Positions 7,106 to 15,270 of a DNA stretch of 62,867 nt are shown here, piece after piece. Position 1 is the first letter of the stretch; every line of letters starts with the position of its first letter. Location of the stretch: IMG/VR virus record IMGVR_UViG_3300042905_000668, positions 1-62,867 of that record, one strand, 5' to 3'. Origin of the DNA: a virus. The notes under the pieces were generated by a model. The model was not told where the DNA came from, did not search any database, and worked only from the letters and a program-made list of their open reading frames with translations. The translations under genes and the position numbers were made by a program.

Positions 7106-7564
7106 TTAAGTACCTTTGCCAAAGCTGGACGAGGACTTACGCTCTTGGAAGAGCGGCATCCGCGCATCACTTTGACGCATGAAACTATTGTCCACAGCAT
7201 CTGTCTGAGATTGAGTGACTTTGGCGAAATGGGCATTTCGCTGGTCTACAAAATCAGTAGGTGTCTTGCAAAGCAATAATCCACCAACCTCAATGTTGTC
7301 TTTAAAACGACTATTGGGATCGGCTAACAGTCTAAATTTGGGTTGTTCTTCGACGGGAACTGGCTCCCAACCTTCTCGGAGTTTGGCCGATAAGTTACGT
7401 GGGTCAGCATTGTTCATCGTAGAAACACGAATCCAGCGATAGTTGTATCCGGGCTGTTTGTCTGGCTCGGGCAACAGTTCAGGTTGCGCCCACTGCTTGG
7501 GACGTTCCTGTACCGCACGTGTTGTCAACTCGCGTGTGAGTTTGTTGTCTTTAATATCAGCCAT
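7106..7564 (-). CDS. Conserved head-region protein (152 aa)
   Basis: Start set at ATG 7564 (MADIKDN), with GGAGG about 8 bases upstream; an upstream in-frame ATG at 7582 lacks this. It overlaps the scaffold gene by 8 bases. A central YNYRWIRVSTMNNADPRNLS, then AKLREGWEPVP and GGLLLCKTPTDFVDQRNAHF, give a pattern seen in conserved proteins next to capsid genes of environmental phages. The C-terminus is polar and Ser-rich. Function unknown; structural or assembly role by context. Confidence 0.65.
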   Translation of the reverse strand: MADIKDNKLTRELTTRAVQERPKQWAQPELLPEPDKQPGYNYRWIRVSTMNNADPRNLSAKLREGWEPVPVEEQPKFRLLADPNSRFKDNIEVGGLLLCKTPTDFVDQRNAHFAKVTQSQTDAVDNSFMRQSDARMPLFQERKSSSSFGKGT

Positions 7565-8519
7565 TACGGGCCTCCAATTCAAGTTGTGCCTTCACATATT
7601 GCTCTGGCGTTAAACCCAGTTTTCGGGCTAGGTTTACTTGGCTTTGCTTTAGCTTAACCTTATGAGGGGCCGTGCTACGAACTGCCGGGGCGACTACAGT
7701 ACCGGGTCTTGTCCGGGTCTGCTGTCTATTGTCTTCTTGGCTTTCAAATTTCTCTGAAAACCGTTTGCGCATTGTATTGTCCAATTCGCGGTAATACTCA
7801 TCAGAACCAACCTCTACACCATTGTCTCTCAGGTCTTCGTGTAAACCTAGAGCAAAGGCCGTCATACTCCGATCCTGTCCAAACCAGCTATTGCGCTTTT
7901 GCCACGCTACTGCTTTATTGTCCGGTTCAGGTATGTTCGGTGCAGGTTGATACTGCACTTGTTGCTGTTGTACCTGAAATTCTTCCTCTTGTAAAGAGGG
8001 CATACGAAAGTTTTTTACCTGTATGGCTTTCAGGTTGGCCATCTGCAATGCTTGATTGGCCTCCATCATCTTGTCGGAGTCACCTGCCTCATATGCTTCT
8101 TTATAAGCACGTTGAGCAATCTTCAACTCCATATCAGCATTACTCTGAATGGTAGAGACGTACTCTTTTTCACCATTGGTAAGAATGCCTTTGATGCGCT
8201 TATTCTCTTCAAGCAGGCGTTGTGCTAAACCGACAGCTTCTTGCTGTTCGCGCAGGGCAGACTCTTTCTCACGGCGTTCGTCATGCCAAACCTTGCGCAT
8301 TTGCTTGAGTTTGGTTTTTACGTTGTCGTCGTACTGGTCTAGCTCATCCTTCTCTAGTTCTTCAACCAGAGGTTTGGGTAGAGGCTGTCGGCCACGGTCT
8401 TCAGCCGGGGCGTCGTCTTCAATCTCGATTTCAATTTCAGGTTCCGCGTTTTGTGCGGGTTTACCCTTACTTTCAACTTCGTCTGGAAACTTGAATTCTG
8501 TGTCGTCGTCTAAAGGCAT
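7557..8519 (-). CDS. Probable capsid scaffolding protein (320 aa)
   Basis: A strongly acidic N-terminus (residues about 20-60, with EIEIEIEDDAPAED) is followed by a long charged coiled coil (about residues 65-180, e.g. EESALREQQEAVGLAQRLLE-type heptads). A Gln-rich linker comes next, and the C-terminus is basic (HKVKLKQSQVNLARKLGLTP). This acidic/coiled/basic order, and the position between portal and capsid, fit a scaffold whose basic tail binds the capsid protein. No protease motif is visible. The paired acidic repeat EIEIE also appears at the portal N-terminus. Confidence 0.7.
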   Translation of the reverse strand: MPLDDDTEFKFPDEVESKGKPAQNAEPEIEIEIEDDAPAEDRGRQPLPKPLVEELEKDELDQYDDNVKTKLKQMRKVWHDERREKESALREQQEAVGLAQRLLEENKRIKGILTNGEKEYVSTIQSNADMELKIAQRAYKEAYEAGDSDKMMEANQALQMANLKAIQVKNFRMPSLQEEEFQVQQQQVQYQPAPNIPEPDNKAVAWQKRNSWFGQDRSMTAFALGLHEDLRDNGVEVGSDEYYRELDNTMRKRFSEKFESQEDNRQQTRTRPGTVVAPAVRSTAPHKVKLKQSQVNLARKLGLTPEQYVKAQLELEARNG

Positions 8520-8531
8520 TTTGTGCTCCTT

Positions 8532-8960
8532 TTATTTACGTTTGATACCACGGGGATCGTCTACGACGGCCTCGACAGTATCGTCATTGATGATGCGGAA
8601 CTCACGGCCATGTATGACCAAGCGAGAACCTGAGTGTGGACGCACGAGGACAAAATCCCCGGGTTTACACCACGGCCCAGTAGGGAACTTAGATGGGTCT
8701 TGATAGCAGTCTGGCCCCATATCAACAACAAATAAGACCGTTGTGAGGGTCTCCTCGTTGCGCATGGTTTCATCAGCTTTGATAATACCAATCTCACTGT
8801 CCTCAAACTCTTTCTCTGCCTCTGGAATTGCACAAAGGATTCGGTAGCCAGATGGCCTTGGTAATTGCTTACCTTTTTCCTCCATTGATGATTGCCAGTT
8901 ATAGGTTCCCACGACTTGTGGGTTATTGGCGTCTGTAGCCAATAGGATGGAACTAGTCAT
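8532..8960 (-). CDS. GroES-like co-chaperonin (142 aa)
   Basis: The C-terminal two-thirds follow the Cpn10 pattern: PSGYRILCAIPEAE (first strand), the mobile-loop region around residues 50-70, VVDMGPDCYQDP, then KPGDFVLVRPHSGSRLVIHG and EFRIINDDTVEAVVDDP. This matches the GroES roof and C-terminal strands. The protein has a 30-residue N-terminal extension. Phage co-chaperonins such as T4 gp31 replace GroES so that GroEL can fold the capsid protein, and the gene sits in the head cluster. No phage GroEL is present, so a host GroEL is the expected partner. Confidence 0.85.
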   Translation of the reverse strand: MTSSILLATDANNPQVVGTYNWQSSMEEKGKQLPRPSGYRILCAIPEAEKEFEDSEIGIIKADETMRNEETLTTVLFVVDMGPDCYQDPSKFPTGPWCKPGDFVLVRPHSGSRLVIHGREFRIINDDTVEAVVDDPRGIKRK

Positions 8961-9144
8961 CCGAAGTCTCCAATCGTTGTTTCAGGTCTAGGGTGTATCC
9001 CCGCATGATGAGCAGACCACGAATCTCACCACACAGTTTCTTGTAATCCTCAAAGGACTCGGCCTTGCCCTCGGCCAAGTAGTCCTTGAGTTGGTCAATC
9101 TTCTCATCCGCTTGTTGGATGAGAACTTCAAATGCGTTCATCAT
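8953..9144 (-). CDS. Small helical protein next to the portal gene (63 aa)
   Basis: An all-helical, charged protein (FEVLIQQADEKIDQLKDYLA, then KLCGEIRGLLIMRGYTLDLK). It overlaps both the portal stop and the start of the co-chaperonin gene. Similar short proteins follow portal genes in many podoviruses. Function unknown. Confidence 0.65.
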   Translation of the reverse strand: MMNAFEVLIQQADEKIDQLKDYLAEGKAESFEDYKKLCGEIRGLLIMRGYTLDLKQRLETSDD

Positions 9145-11666
9145 TCACCTTTAGGTTGTCTTTGTCTCATTTGGATACGCTCCTGCATTGCCCGCAGTTG
9201 CTCTTCTGCACTCTTGTTAGAAAGTTGTTTGAGAACATCAACACTCATGTCCATCATGTGGCGCTGCTTGTCTTCTTGCATCTGCGCGGCCATCTTCACT
9301 GCGTCCATCTTGATGCGTTTGTCATCAGTGGCTTGCTGTGTCTGGATGCGGTCACGCTCGACTTGCAACTGCGCTGCTTTGATGGCGTTGTCGGCTTGGT
9401 CTTTAGCAGCTTTACGCTGGTTCTCTTGCGCCTTGAGTTGCAACTCTTGCATTTGCATTTGCACGATGGGGTCTTGCGCTTGTTGTTGCGCTTGGGCCTG
9501 CTGTGCTTCCTGCTGATTCTTCTGGAGCAACTGCTGCGCGGCTTGCGCCAACATCGGAGACAGACGTGCTTCCACTTCTGGAGACATCTGAACTTCTTCA
9601 CCAGACTCATCTATCTGTGGTGGCAACTGCATACCAAGCGTCTGCTCAATCTGCTTGCGATACTCAAAGCCCAAGTGCTCGTTGATGTGAGCCATCATGG
9701 CTTGCTGCATCTGCTGCGCCATCGGGTTCTGTTGCAAGAGTGCCTGAATCTTGGGGTCTTGCATCGCTGACATGTGCACAACAATGTGAGCCTGATGATC
9801 TTGCGACAGGAACGCTTTGACCGGCTTGCCTTTGAGCACGTTCTGGTTCTCTGACACTGGGTCAGTCGGCTTCTGGTCATCGTCCATCGGCACGAGCTTG
9901 TTACCATCTTTGATACCCAACACTTCTAACATCTGACGATGCAGGAGTGGCAAGTTGTAGAGTTGCGGTGCACCTTGAGCAAGCTGGAGAACAGCTTGAT
10001 ACTGCACAATCTTCTGCGCCATTGTTGACGCATTAGGATCACTGACTGGTATGACATCCACATCGTCGTAGTCAGACTTCTTGGCTTTGCGACTGCCTTC
10101 GCTTGGCTGGTAGTCGTAGTCGTCTGGTGTGTACTCAGCAATGATGTGCTTCAAGAGACCCAACTCTTGCTTCATCGAGTAGTGAACACGTGCCTGAATG
10201 GCAGACATGTTCTTCAACGTACGTTCAAGAATTGCAAGGGTAGTACCCACAGGCGCTTGCGCACTCATGTCACTCAGTGTCAAGTCCGCTGTGTTAGCAA
10301 AACGTCTGCCTTCTTCAACGATCTGACCAAGCAAGGCCATCAGTGTCTGGCTAGGCTCTTTGTACGGCAGGGGCAATAAGTTGTCTTTCAGTGTGCCGCT
10401 TGCCACATCCGCATCGCGCCATTCACCCGGAGCAATCGGTGTGTCGTCTCCCTTGACACGCATGCCGCGAGTCTTGAAGCCGCCGGGCAGGTTACTTAAA
10501 GTACCAGCATCGACAAGCTGACGAATAAGAGAAGTGCCTGACTTAGCAAAAGCCCCAATGAGGTGAATGAGGCCAAAGCAGTAAAAACCAAATCCCGGAA
10601 CGTAACCATAATGGACAAAGTGTTGTCGTTTTGTGTAGGTCTCATCATCTGGCTCCCAGTTACGGCGAATGGCCAGCACGTTGCTGGTTCCCTTTTCAAT
10701 AGTGACAACGTACGGCAGTGCGATGCCAGTCTTCTCACCCTTCTTGTCTTTGTGCTCATAGCCTTCTAAGTCAAGGTCTACGTTCATCTCCAAGAGTTTG
10801 AAGCGATCATCGGCAGTGGCTCTAAAGCCCATCTTCTCTGCGATCTTCTTCTCAACTTCGTCGAGCACGTTGTCAGGTGTGCCTAAGTCCACGTCCATGT
10901 AGAACCCTGCAACCTGCAACTTGCGCAACTCATTCTCGGTCTTACGCATCACATGAGTAATACGTGGAGAAGACTCTAAGTTAGACGCGCCGTAAGGCAC
11001 AACGATGTCTTCCGCAGGAACAAAGAACGACACCTGACGATCAAGCGATGGGTCAAAGTACACCTTCTTGAACGCGTTACCAGACAGACCCAAGCCCCAC
11101 AACATGCGCTCATGCTCTGGCCTGTATTCTTTCATCACATCAGTTAACTGATAGTTCATATCGTCTGCTACGCGCTGTGCAGACTCTTTCTTAGCAGGTG
11201 TTTCTTTGCCAATGATCTGGGTCTTGACTGGCCCAGCGGCAGGAAACGTTGCCATCATTGTCTCTGACTGAAACTTCACCAGAGCTTCAGATAACATGGG
11301 GTGGAACACACCACACGCACCTTCCCAAGGTTCTGTGCGTTCTTCAATCTTCATGCCCAACAACTCTAGGCCATCAACGTAAGTCTGCATCCAATCTTTG
11401 CGACTGGCCACGTCTTCGTCATAGTCACTGATCAATTCTTCAGCGAGACTTTGCAAAACATCTTCGCCAATGAACTCAGCCAAGTTGGCATTAAAGTCAT
11501 GTTCTGAATCTTTGTCAGGCTCGATCTCAATCTCCATATCACCCATGCCAATGGTTACGGACTCAGGGTCTTCGATCTCAATCTCAATTTGAGGAGATGA
11601 TTGATCCATCGCGGCCAGTTCTTCCAAGCCTTGTGGCGCTGCATATAGTGACTTCTCAATAGCCAT
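9141..11666 (-). CDS. Portal protein (P22-like, 841 aa)
   Basis: Forms the ring at one capsid vertex through which DNA is packaged and ejected. Characteristic blocks are WEGACGVFHPMLSEALVKFQ, YRPEHERMLWGLGLSGNAFK with KVYFDPSLDRQVSFFVPAED, and ITHVMRKTENELRKL; these match P22-type portals in phages of this kind. The N-terminus has an acidic EIEIE patch. The last 150 residues are Gln/Ala/Lys-rich and helical (QEAQQAQAQQQAQ), like the portal barrel or coiled-coil crown. It lies 10 bases after the terminase gene, as usual. Confidence 0.9.
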   Translation of the reverse strand: MAIEKSLYAAPQGLEELAAMDQSSPQIEIEIEDPESVTIGMGDMEIEIEPDKDSEHDFNANLAEFIGEDVLQSLAEELISDYDEDVASRKDWMQTYVDGLELLGMKIEERTEPWEGACGVFHPMLSEALVKFQSETMMATFPAAGPVKTQIIGKETPAKKESAQRVADDMNYQLTDVMKEYRPEHERMLWGLGLSGNAFKKVYFDPSLDRQVSFFVPAEDIVVPYGASNLESSPRITHVMRKTENELRKLQVAGFYMDVDLGTPDNVLDEVEKKIAEKMGFRATADDRFKLLEMNVDLDLEGYEHKDKKGEKTGIALPYVVTIEKGTSNVLAIRRNWEPDDETYTKRQHFVHYGYVPGFGFYCFGLIHLIGAFAKSGTSLIRQLVDAGTLSNLPGGFKTRGMRVKGDDTPIAPGEWRDADVASGTLKDNLLPLPYKEPSQTLMALLGQIVEEGRRFANTADLTLSDMSAQAPVGTTLAILERTLKNMSAIQARVHYSMKQELGLLKHIIAEYTPDDYDYQPSEGSRKAKKSDYDDVDVIPVSDPNASTMAQKIVQYQAVLQLAQGAPQLYNLPLLHRQMLEVLGIKDGNKLVPMDDDQKPTDPVSENQNVLKGKPVKAFLSQDHQAHIVVHMSAMQDPKIQALLQQNPMAQQMQQAMMAHINEHLGFEYRKQIEQTLGMQLPPQIDESGEEVQMSPEVEARLSPMLAQAAQQLLQKNQQEAQQAQAQQQAQDPIVQMQMQELQLKAQENQRKAAKDQADNAIKAAQLQVERDRIQTQQATDDKRIKMDAVKMAAQMQEDKQRHMMDMSVDVLKQLSNKSAEEQLRAMQERIQMRQRQPKGE

Positions 11667-11675
11667 GTTTCATCC

Positions 11676-13235
11676 TTAGTAGTACGGTTCTTTCCTGCGG
11701 AAAGACTTCGGTTCATCTTCCTCATCAGACGCCAATTGAATAAAGCCACCGCGCCTGTAACGCAGTAATGCCTGAGTCATTGAGTCCACCAAGTCATCAT
11801 GTTCACCTGACGGGAACGATGCGACCTCTTCAACCAATTCTTCTGCCCAGTGCGTATTAGGCACCCAAACGTGGCCGGATGCAAACATATCAGCCACCGC
11901 ATTTAGCCGCGCAATTTTATCGTTACCTTTGCTTGGTGTGAACTCCTGCACCGGGATTCCCATCGCCCGCAGTTCAAAAATCAGGGGAGATCCCGCCGCC
12001 TTGGCCTCAACAATCAGTGAGTCCACTTCCCATTCTTTGTATTCTTCAAACGCCCGCTGTTTGAGTTCTGGAAACTCCATGCGTTTCTTGAACGCATTGA
12101 GCAATATGATATTTGCCCGGTTTACACCCAGATCATCGTCTTGATAGAACACACCCCATGTCGTGCATGCTGAATAGTCAGCCCGTTCTGTCTTTAAGAA
12201 CGCCGTATCCCACGACTGAATGATGAATTCACAGCTTGGGGGGCTGTCATGCTCCCAAATCTTCCACCATTCCCGCTTTACGATGGCAGACACGTCCGAT
12301 GTGGGCGACTGCATGTACTGCGCTTGCCATTTGGCGTTGGGAAGTTCTTCTTTGAGGGCTGACAACTCCTTAAGTGACCAAAACTCAGGCCATAAGGGTT
12401 TACCCGAAGGCAAAATAGCCGGAAACTCAATCACTTCCCACTCTTCGCCCGACCTTTGGGCCGCAGCTTTGATCACTTGACCCGTTAAGTCTCGTTTAGA
12501 CCACCTAGTCATCACCATCACGATAGAGCCACCCGGCTGGAGACGTTGACGAGGGCCAGATGTGTACCACTCATACGTCTTATCGTAGATTTCTGGGTTG
12601 GACTGGGCCATCGCGGCCTCTTGCTCCGAGTGCGGGTCGTCAATAATCAGAATATCCGCACCTTTACCGGTCACAGCACCGCCAATACCGATAGCAAAGT
12701 ACTCTCCGCCAAAGTTTGTTGCCCATCGACCCGCCGCTTTAGAGTCAGACTGCAAGTCTAGGGCCGGAAATATCCGCTTATAGTTAGCAGAGTCCACCAA
12801 GTTACGGACTTTTCGGCCAAAACCCACCGCCAACTCGGCAGTGTGGCTGGTCTGGATGATCTTTTTACCCGGAAACTTGCCAAAAAACCACGCTGGTAGC
12901 AGGTAACTGGCAAATTCTGACTTGGTATGTCGTGGCGGCATGTTAATGATGAGTCTTTTGCACTCACCCCGAGCCACCCGCTCAAATGCTCGGGCCATTT
13001 TCTCGTGATGCCGACCGTGGATAAAGTTAGGCCACATCTCCCTGATGAACACCATGAAGTCATCAGACGCAAGGGTACGCAACTTGCGGGTATTTAGCTC
13101 ATCCAGAATTTCTGCAATGGCTTCTTGCTCGTCTTTGGGGAATTTCTTGAGCAGCATCTGCTGCTGACCATACGGCAAGGTCTGGAGTTTCTCCAGCACC
13201 AATTCAAGTTTCGTCTTTTCGGCAACTTCAGTCAT
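11676..13235 (-). CDS. Terminase large subunit (519 aa)
   Basis: The DNA-packaging motor. The N-terminal ATPase has a variant Walker A (PPRHTKS, residues about 100-106), the following ASYLLPAWFFGKFPGKKIIQ block, and Walker B ADILIIDD (about 193-200) with a downstream MVMTRWSKRDLTG coupling region. The C-terminal RNase H-like nuclease begins with IIQSWDTAFLKT, continues with SLIVEAKAAGSP and ends with HDDLVDSMTQALL, supplying the acidic residues. Length and order are normal for the family. The start overlaps the upstream gene by 8 bases. Confidence 0.95.
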   Translation of the reverse strand: MTEVAEKTKLELVLEKLQTLPYGQQQMLLKKFPKDEQEAIAEILDELNTRKLRTLASDDFMVFIREMWPNFIHGRHHEKMARAFERVARGECKRLIINMPPRHTKSEFASYLLPAWFFGKFPGKKIIQTSHTAELAVGFGRKVRNLVDSANYKRIFPALDLQSDSKAAGRWATNFGGEYFAIGIGGAVTGKGADILIIDDPHSEQEAAMAQSNPEIYDKTYEWYTSGPRQRLQPGGSIVMVMTRWSKRDLTGQVIKAAAQRSGEEWEVIEFPAILPSGKPLWPEFWSLKELSALKEELPNAKWQAQYMQSPTSDVSAIVKREWWKIWEHDSPPSCEFIIQSWDTAFLKTERADYSACTTWGVFYQDDDLGVNRANIILLNAFKKRMEFPELKQRAFEEYKEWEVDSLIVEAKAAGSPLIFELRAMGIPVQEFTPSKGNDKIARLNAVADMFASGHVWVPNTHWAEELVEEVASFPSGEHDDLVDSMTQALLRYRRGGFIQLASDEEDEPKSFRRKEPYY

Positions 13236-13848
13236 CGGTCTCGTCCAACTCTTTGCCGGTCATACCAAGTTCTTCATCCAGATCAATCACTTGCACCGCA
13301 GGTGCGCCGTTCAAGTACTTCTCTTCTGTTGGTTGTAGTTGCTTGGCTTCTACATCAATGATGCCGTCCATATAAGAAGACAGCTTGGTCGCCAGTTCAG
13401 CCTGTAACTCTTCAGTGGTGCGGTGCGTGACGTTGATCTCCATGCGTTCTACAAACGCACCTACATCACTCATCTTACCAAGAAGTTCTAACGCCTTTAA
13501 CTGGGTGGACTCTTTGTCCGAACCTGTCAGCATGAGAAGCCGCATCTTCACGTAGTTTCTAACCTGCGCCGCATTACGCACGACCTCAACGTCGTACTCA
13601 TTCAACATGGCCTTCAATAAAACAGCGGCTGCTGTAGTAAGTTCTTTGCCCGCAGTCGGAGACTCAAAGAATTGAGCGTGAGCTTCTTTCTTGTCTGCCG
13701 TTGTGATAGCGGGTACTTGCATTCCGTTAGCCGTCAGAAATTCGACGGTGTTGAATGCAGCTTGCGCTCGTGCATGCAAGTCTTTGGCCTCCTCGGTAGT
13801 TAGCGAGAAAGGCAGGGGGACATCTAGTTCTGGTGTAACAAGAATCAT
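13228..13848 (-). CDS. Probable terminase small subunit (206 aa)
   Basis: First gene of the leftward block and directly upstream (8-base overlap) of the large terminase, the usual place of the DNA-recognition subunit. The protein is mostly helical (KALELLGKMSDVGAFVERME, TEELQAELATKLSSYMDG) with an acidic C-terminus. I see no clear HTH, so the call rests on position, size and secondary structure. The start is ATG 13848; the ribosome site is weak, with a GGAG lying about 22 bases upstream. Confidence 0.6.
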   Translation of the reverse strand: MILVTPELDVPLPFSLTTEEAKDLHARAQAAFNTVEFLTANGMQVPAITTADKKEAHAQFFESPTAGKELTTAAAVLLKAMLNEYDVEVVRNAAQVRNYVKMRLLMLTGSDKESTQLKALELLGKMSDVGAFVERMEINVTHRTTEELQAELATKLSSYMDGIIDVEAKQLQPTEEKYLNGAPAVQVIDLDEELGMTGKELDETDD

Positions 13849-13941
13849 GGGTAGCGGTTTGTGGCTCCAATTTGTGCGGAGTGTACACGCTTTTAAAAAA
13901 ATAATATAGGGGGGTGGGGTTTGTGATTAAAAAAGGTGACG

Positions 13942-13967
13942 GGGGGTGTTCCCCCAAAATGGGGGAA
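13942..13967 (-). promoter_or_regulatory. Two mutually exclusive hairpins in the late leader
   Basis: GGGGG (13942-13946) can pair with CCCCC (13951-13955) across TGTT. Alternatively TTCCCCC (13949-13955) pairs with GGGGGAA (13961-13967) across AAAAT. Both use the same C-run. On the leftward strand a T6 tract follows after seven bases. The arrangement resembles an attenuator ahead of the terminase gene, though the spacing to the T-run is not canonical. Confidence 0.4.
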
Positions 13968-14000
13968 GTATGCAGAGTAAAAGTTGCGTAGGGGGTACCC

Positions 14001-14022
14001 TACAAGATGTTGTGGTGTTGTC
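14001..14022. repeat. 22-base direct repeat, copy 1
   Basis: CTACAAGATGTTGTGGTGTTGT recurs at 14080-14101 with two changes; its first 13 bases also recur at 15086-15098. Copy 1 ends in the palindrome TTGTCATGACAA. Candidate binding site in the divergent region. Confidence 0.6.
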
Positions 14023-14079
14023 ATGACAAGCGTACGTTGGCCCGGGTTTGAAAACTATACCGGTAAATGCCGGACACTC

Positions 14080-14101
14080 TATAAGATGTTGTAGTGTTGT
14101 A
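14080..14101. repeat. 22-base direct repeat, copy 2
   Basis: Differs from the copy at 14001-14022 at two positions (C to T, G to A). The two copies start 79 bases apart. A short third copy (13 bases) is at 15086-15098, in the other noncoding region. Confidence 0.6.
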
Positions 14102-14232
14102 ACTGAAAATTTGGTGGCCACCGGATCGTTTCTTCGCACGGTTTAGATTGGCGGCTGTGATCTTTTGAGTAAAACACAGTGTATATACGCGCCACAGACA
14201 AGCCGCCCAATCTAGGGGGTGCCCCCTCCCAA

Positions 14233-14249
14233 TTTCCCACAGTGGGAAA
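14233..14249. promoter_or_regulatory. TTTCCCAC-A-GTGGGAAA palindrome, copy 1
   Basis: A perfect 17-base palindrome with a single central A. It belongs to a family of six copies between 14.2 and 17.4 kb (others at 15116, 15223, 15705, 16436 and 17369). It lies about 130 bases upstream of the first rightward gene. Confidence 0.75.
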
Positions 14250-14380
14250 ATCAATGCCCCGCCCTTGTAAATTTAGCCCTATCCCGTGCAAGCTATAACG
14301 TTTTATGGTGTAATACATTCATGGATCGAGAAGGTGCACTCGATACATACTCTTATTAACTTGCACTGATGAAAGTCTAT

Positions 14381-14890
14381 ATGACAAAACTCTCTTACGC
14401 GGCACAAGCCGCATCCGTTGCCACTGACTTAGTGGAAGCCAAAAAACACGATGATGCATCCGCATCATGCCGTGAAAGCGCAAATAAGCGCATTGCCGTC
14501 CTACACAAGGATAAGGTTGTTGTAGGACGCTACAGCAAAGACGGCACCGGATGCTCTACGGCAACGTCATTCGTTGATACGTTGACACAAGCCGGTTGGG
14601 CTAAAAAGACGGCTCAAAACTATTTGAGTCTTTTCAGGGAAGCCGTGAAAACCGGTAAGCCGGTGACTGACTGGGGCGGCACGAAAGCCGGAGGACGGCA
14701 AGCCGCCGCCGGTGCAAAGGGCGCGAAGGGCAAAAAAGAGTTTGCCGATAAGTTGGCAACATGTTTTCGTGATGCTGAATTCGAAGGGTTTTTAAATGAC
14801 CTCGAAGCATCTTTTCAAGATGATGAAATTGAAACCCTGATGGATGGTGTTAAATCCTACCTCGAAGCATCCGGCGTCAAGATCGACTGA
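14381..14890 (+). CDS. First rightward gene, unknown protein (169 aa)
   Basis: Not recognised. The start is set at ATG 14381 because it is preceded by GAAAG at the same spacing as several other early genes here; an in-frame ATG at 14369 has no ribosome site. The N-terminal part (residues about 1-90) is helical with SFVDTLTQAGWAKKTAQNYL, possibly an HTH-like unit. The middle is Gly/Ala/Lys-rich and flexible (KAGGRQAAAGAKGAKGKK). The C-terminus is acidic and helical. Gene position and its own strong terminator suggest an early, abundant DNA-binding or regulatory protein; this is inference. Confidence 0.6.
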   Translation: MTKLSYAAQAASVATDLVEAKKHDDASASCRESANKRIAVLHKDKVVVGRYSKDGTGCSTATSFVDTLTQAGWAKKTAQNYLSLFREAVKTGKPVTDWGGTKAGGRQAAAGAKGAKGKKEFADKLATCFRDAEFEGFLNDLEASFQDDEIETLMDGVKSYLEASGVKID

Positions 14891-14900
14891 TGCAACCCCA

Positions 14901-14934
14901 AAACCCCTGACCGAAAGGTTGGGGGTTTTTTTTT
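14901..14934 (+). terminator. Strong rho-independent terminator after the first early gene
   Basis: A 12-bp stem (14901-14912 with 14917-14928, including two G-T pairs) closed by a GAAA loop and continuing into a T9 run. It ends transcription of the gene at 14381-14890 and isolates it from the operon that starts downstream. Confidence 0.9.
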
Positions 14935-14976
14935 CGCCCAAAATTCCCCAATGAATACTTTTCCATTACCCTCATG

Positions 14977-14994
14977 CTTTTCCACGTGGAAAAG
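14977..14994. promoter_or_regulatory. CTTTTCCACGTGGAAAAG palindrome
   Basis: A perfect 18-base even palindrome centred on CACGTG. It precedes the first 26-base direct repeat by four bases, just as the palindrome at 15116-15138 precedes the second. It resembles both the TTTCCCAC-N-GTGGGAAA family and the parS core, but is identical to neither. Confidence 0.65.
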
Positions 14995-14998
14995 TTTT

Positions 14999-15024
14999 GA
15001 TAACTGTTCCCTCGATGCGGGCCG
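14999..15024. repeat. 26-base direct repeat, copy 1
   Basis: Begins GATAACTGTTCCCTCGAT and ends GCGGGCCG. It is identical to 15153-15178. Each copy lies downstream of a palindrome (4 and 14 bases away) and is followed by an acgc-containing stretch. Candidate origin iteron or regulator site. Confidence 0.7.
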
Positions 15025-15115
15025 TAAGACGCGCAATCTAATCATCCTACAAACAAGTTGCCACGTGTTTTATTTTTCAATCACACTACAAGATGTTGGC
15101 TGTGTGTTTTCTATC

Positions 15116-15138
15116 CTATTTCCCACAGTGGGAAATAG
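15116..15138. promoter_or_regulatory. TTTCCCAC-A-GTGGGAAA palindrome, extended copy 2
   Basis: The longest member: 11 bases either side of a central A (CTATTTCCCAC, then GTGGGAAATAG), all paired. It lies 14 bases before the second 26-base direct repeat. Confidence 0.8.
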
Positions 15139-15152
15139 TAACAACTTATACC

Positions 15153-15178
15153 GATAACTGTTCCCTCGATGCGGGCCG
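15153..15178. repeat. 26-base direct repeat, copy 2
   Basis: Identical to 14999-15024; the copies start 154 bases apart. No ORF spans them, so conservation points to a DNA- or RNA-level role. Confidence 0.7.
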
Positions 15179-15222
15179 CATTGACGCATACTGCGTTATG
15201 CCTCTTCCCACTGGTTGGAACG

Positions 15223-15241
15223 TTTTCCCACTGTGGGAAAA
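15223..15241. promoter_or_regulatory. TTTTCCCAC-T-GTGGGAAAA palindrome, copy 3
   Basis: A perfect 19-base palindrome with central T. It is nested inside a wider inverted repeat, TACTGCGTT (15189-15197) with AACGCAGTA (15255-15263), and lies just before the 33-base inverted repeat. Confidence 0.8.
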
Positions 15242-15270
15242 GTAAAGATGGTACAACGCAGTACTGCATA

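Larger units (their letters stand above)
13849..14380. promoter_or_regulatory. Divergent control region between late and early blocks
   Basis: About 530 bases with no convincing gene. It contains overlapping GC-rich hairpins (13942-13967), a 22-base direct repeat (14001-14022 and 14080-14101), a perfect palindrome TTGTCATGACAA (14019-14030), a 10-base palindrome GGTGGCCACC (14114-14123), a bulged inverted repeat (14145-14160 with 14194-14215) and one copy of the TTTCCCAC-A-GTGGGAAA palindrome (14233-14249). No consensus promoter stands out, but both transcription blocks must begin here, so the elements are probably operators and promoters. Confidence 0.7.

Noticed and set aside
13927-14318. 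Short leftward frames of 70-79 codons in the divergent region
   Set aside because: They have no ribosome sites, odd composition (Cys, Pro, Thr-rich), overlap each other and cover the palindromes and repeats.
15204-15220. A seventh full palindrome copy (TTCCCACTGGTTGGAA)
   Set aside because: The arms mismatch and the centre is wrong; treated as a degenerate half-site only.
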